A stretch of DNA of 22,525 nucleotides, from positions 1 through 22,525 of the forward strand of contig CAIYKK010000132.1 in NCBI GenBank assembly GCA_903926695.1. Reading direction: 5' to 3'. The DNA comes from an uncultured Burkholderiales bacterium. GTDB lineage: Bacteria > Pseudomonadota > Gammaproteobacteria > Burkholderiales > Burkholderiaceae_C. Positions 21,828 to 22,525 of this stretch are shown here, one piece after another. The translations under genes and the position numbers were made by a program. Numbering within the stretch: position 1 is the first letter of the stretch; every line of letters starts with the position of its first letter. The notes below the pieces were generated by a model. The model was not told the DNA's origin. It searched no databases and saw nothing but the letters and a program-made list of their open reading frames with translations.

Positions 21828-22525
21828 ATGAGCAAGGCGTTCGTGCGTAGTCTGAGCCATGAGCTGTGGCAGACCTGTGTTGACCATCTGGCTCAAGAAC
21901 TGCCCGAGCAGCAGTTCAACACCTGGATACGCCCGCTGGTGGTCAGCGTTGCGCCCGACCTGTCCAAAGCGACGGTGCAGGTGGGCAACCGCTTCAAACT
22001 TGACTGGGTGCGCGCCCAGTACGCAACCCGCATCACGGCCCTGCTGGAAAAAGTCGCGGGCCAGACGATTCCCATCGAGTTGACGCTGGCACCGCGTGAG
22101 GCACCCGTCAAGTCCGACGTGCTTGCCAGAAAACTCGAAACCGTCGGCGCACCCGAGCCGTTGGCTGTCAATGCGCCCGAAGACGCGGCCAAGTCCGTTT
22201 TTAAAAACCGGCTCAACTCGGCGCTGACCTTTGACACCCTGATCGAAGGCACGGCCAACCGCATGGGACGCGCCGCCGCGCTGCATGTGGCTAACAGCTT
22301 GGGCCAGCTTTACAACCCTTTGTTCATCTACGGCGGCGTCGGCCTGGGCAAAACGCACCTGATGCACGCCATCGGCAACAAGCTGGTGGGCGACAACCCG
22401 GCGGCCAGGGTGCTTTACATCCACGCCGAGCAGTTTGTCTCCGATGTTGTCAAGGCTTACCAGCGCAAGACGTTTGAAGACTTCAAGGCGCGCTACCACG
22501 CCCTCGACCTGCTCCTGATCGACGA
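21828..22525 (+). CDS. dnaA: Chromosomal replication initiator DnaA, 3' end cut off by window edge
   Basis: DnaA binds the origin boxes and opens DNA for replication. The visible 232 codons hold domain I (LWQTCVDHLAQELPEQQFNTWIRPL, the helicase- and self-interaction domain), a short linker domain II (about residues 95-125), and the start of the AAA+ domain. The latter has FTFD-type LTFDTLIEGTANRMGRAAA, Walker A GGVGLGKTH at 169-177 (K175), and Walker B LLLID reached at the last bases. The ATG at 21828 gives MSKAFVRSL; no clear Shine-Dalgarno is present, and no other in-frame ATG is near. The linker is short. The DNA-binding domain lies beyond the window. Confidence 0.97.
   Translation, partial: MSKAFVRSLSHELWQTCVDHLAQELPEQQFNTWIRPLVVSVAPDLSKATVQVGNRFKLDWVRAQYATRITALLEKVAGQTIPIELTLAPREAPVKSDVLARKLETVGAPEPLAVNAPEDAAKSVFKNRLNSALTFDTLIEGTANRMGRAAALHVANSLGQLYNPLFIYGGVGLGKTHLMHAIGNKLVGDNPAARVLYIHAEQFVSDVVKAYQRKTFEDFKARYHALDLLLID

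Noticed and set aside
21405..22499. 364-codon minus-strand open frame across oriC and dnaA
   Set aside because: It is antisense to dnaA and runs through DnaA boxes; its product resembles no protein and it exists because of codon bias in dnaA.

Overview
The window is a stretch of a high-GC beta-proteobacterial chromosome that ends at the replication origin. The right end has the order typical of Burkholderiales: mnmE, yidC, yidD, rnpA and rpmH on the minus strand, then oriC, then dnaA on the plus strand. The kdsD/kdsC/lptC group, MetX/MetW, a two-domain ChrA and the style of several proteins suggest Comamonadaceae. That family placement is inference from gene content; no search was run.

Layout. 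Positions 1-2485 (minus): a chromate transporter (chrA) followed by a SulP-type anion permease that runs off the left edge. Positions 2525-2892: a gene-poor junction that holds an in-frame copy of the last codons of metW. Positions 2893-5881 (plus): a two-gene signalling insert, made of a 79-residue stand-alone histidine-kinase dimerisation domain and a 915-residue hybrid kinase with three near-identical PAS repeats plus a fourth PAS. Positions 5900-7827 (minus): the metX-metW operon, preceded by a leader that looks like a SAM-II-type riboswitch with an intrinsic terminator. Positions 8069-8855 (minus): a UPF0016/GDT1 manganese exporter with a yybP-ykoY (Mn2+) riboswitch leader. Positions 8936-10227 (plus): an ammonium transporter behind a sigma-54-type promoter. 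Positions 10228-11416: a long non-coding stretch and an RRM/glycine-rich RNA-binding protein with a strong bidirectional terminator. Positions 11480-13831 (minus): kdsD-kdsC-lptC for Kdo synthesis and LPS export, divergent from a CPA2 cation:proton antiporter with a TrkA/RCK domain (13893-15878). Positions 15937-16644 (minus): an unrecognised conserved-looking protein. Positions 16895-20961 (minus): mnmE, yidC, yidD, rnpA, rpmH. Positions 21300-21830: oriC with DnaA boxes, an AT-rich stretch and a (TAG)5 DnaA-trio-like array. Position 21828 to the end: the first 232 codons of dnaA.

Several genes carry their own sensing leaders: Mn2+ for the exporter, probably SAM for metX, and probably nitrogen status through sigma-54 for the ammonium transporter. 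The most unusual structure is the signalling insert between two direct copies of the metW 3' end. This looks like an integration event that regenerated the end of metW, although no integrase remains in the window. The rpmH-rnpA-yidD-yidC genes overlap by ATGA junctions or sit close together, as expected for a ribosome/RNase P/membrane-insertion operon.
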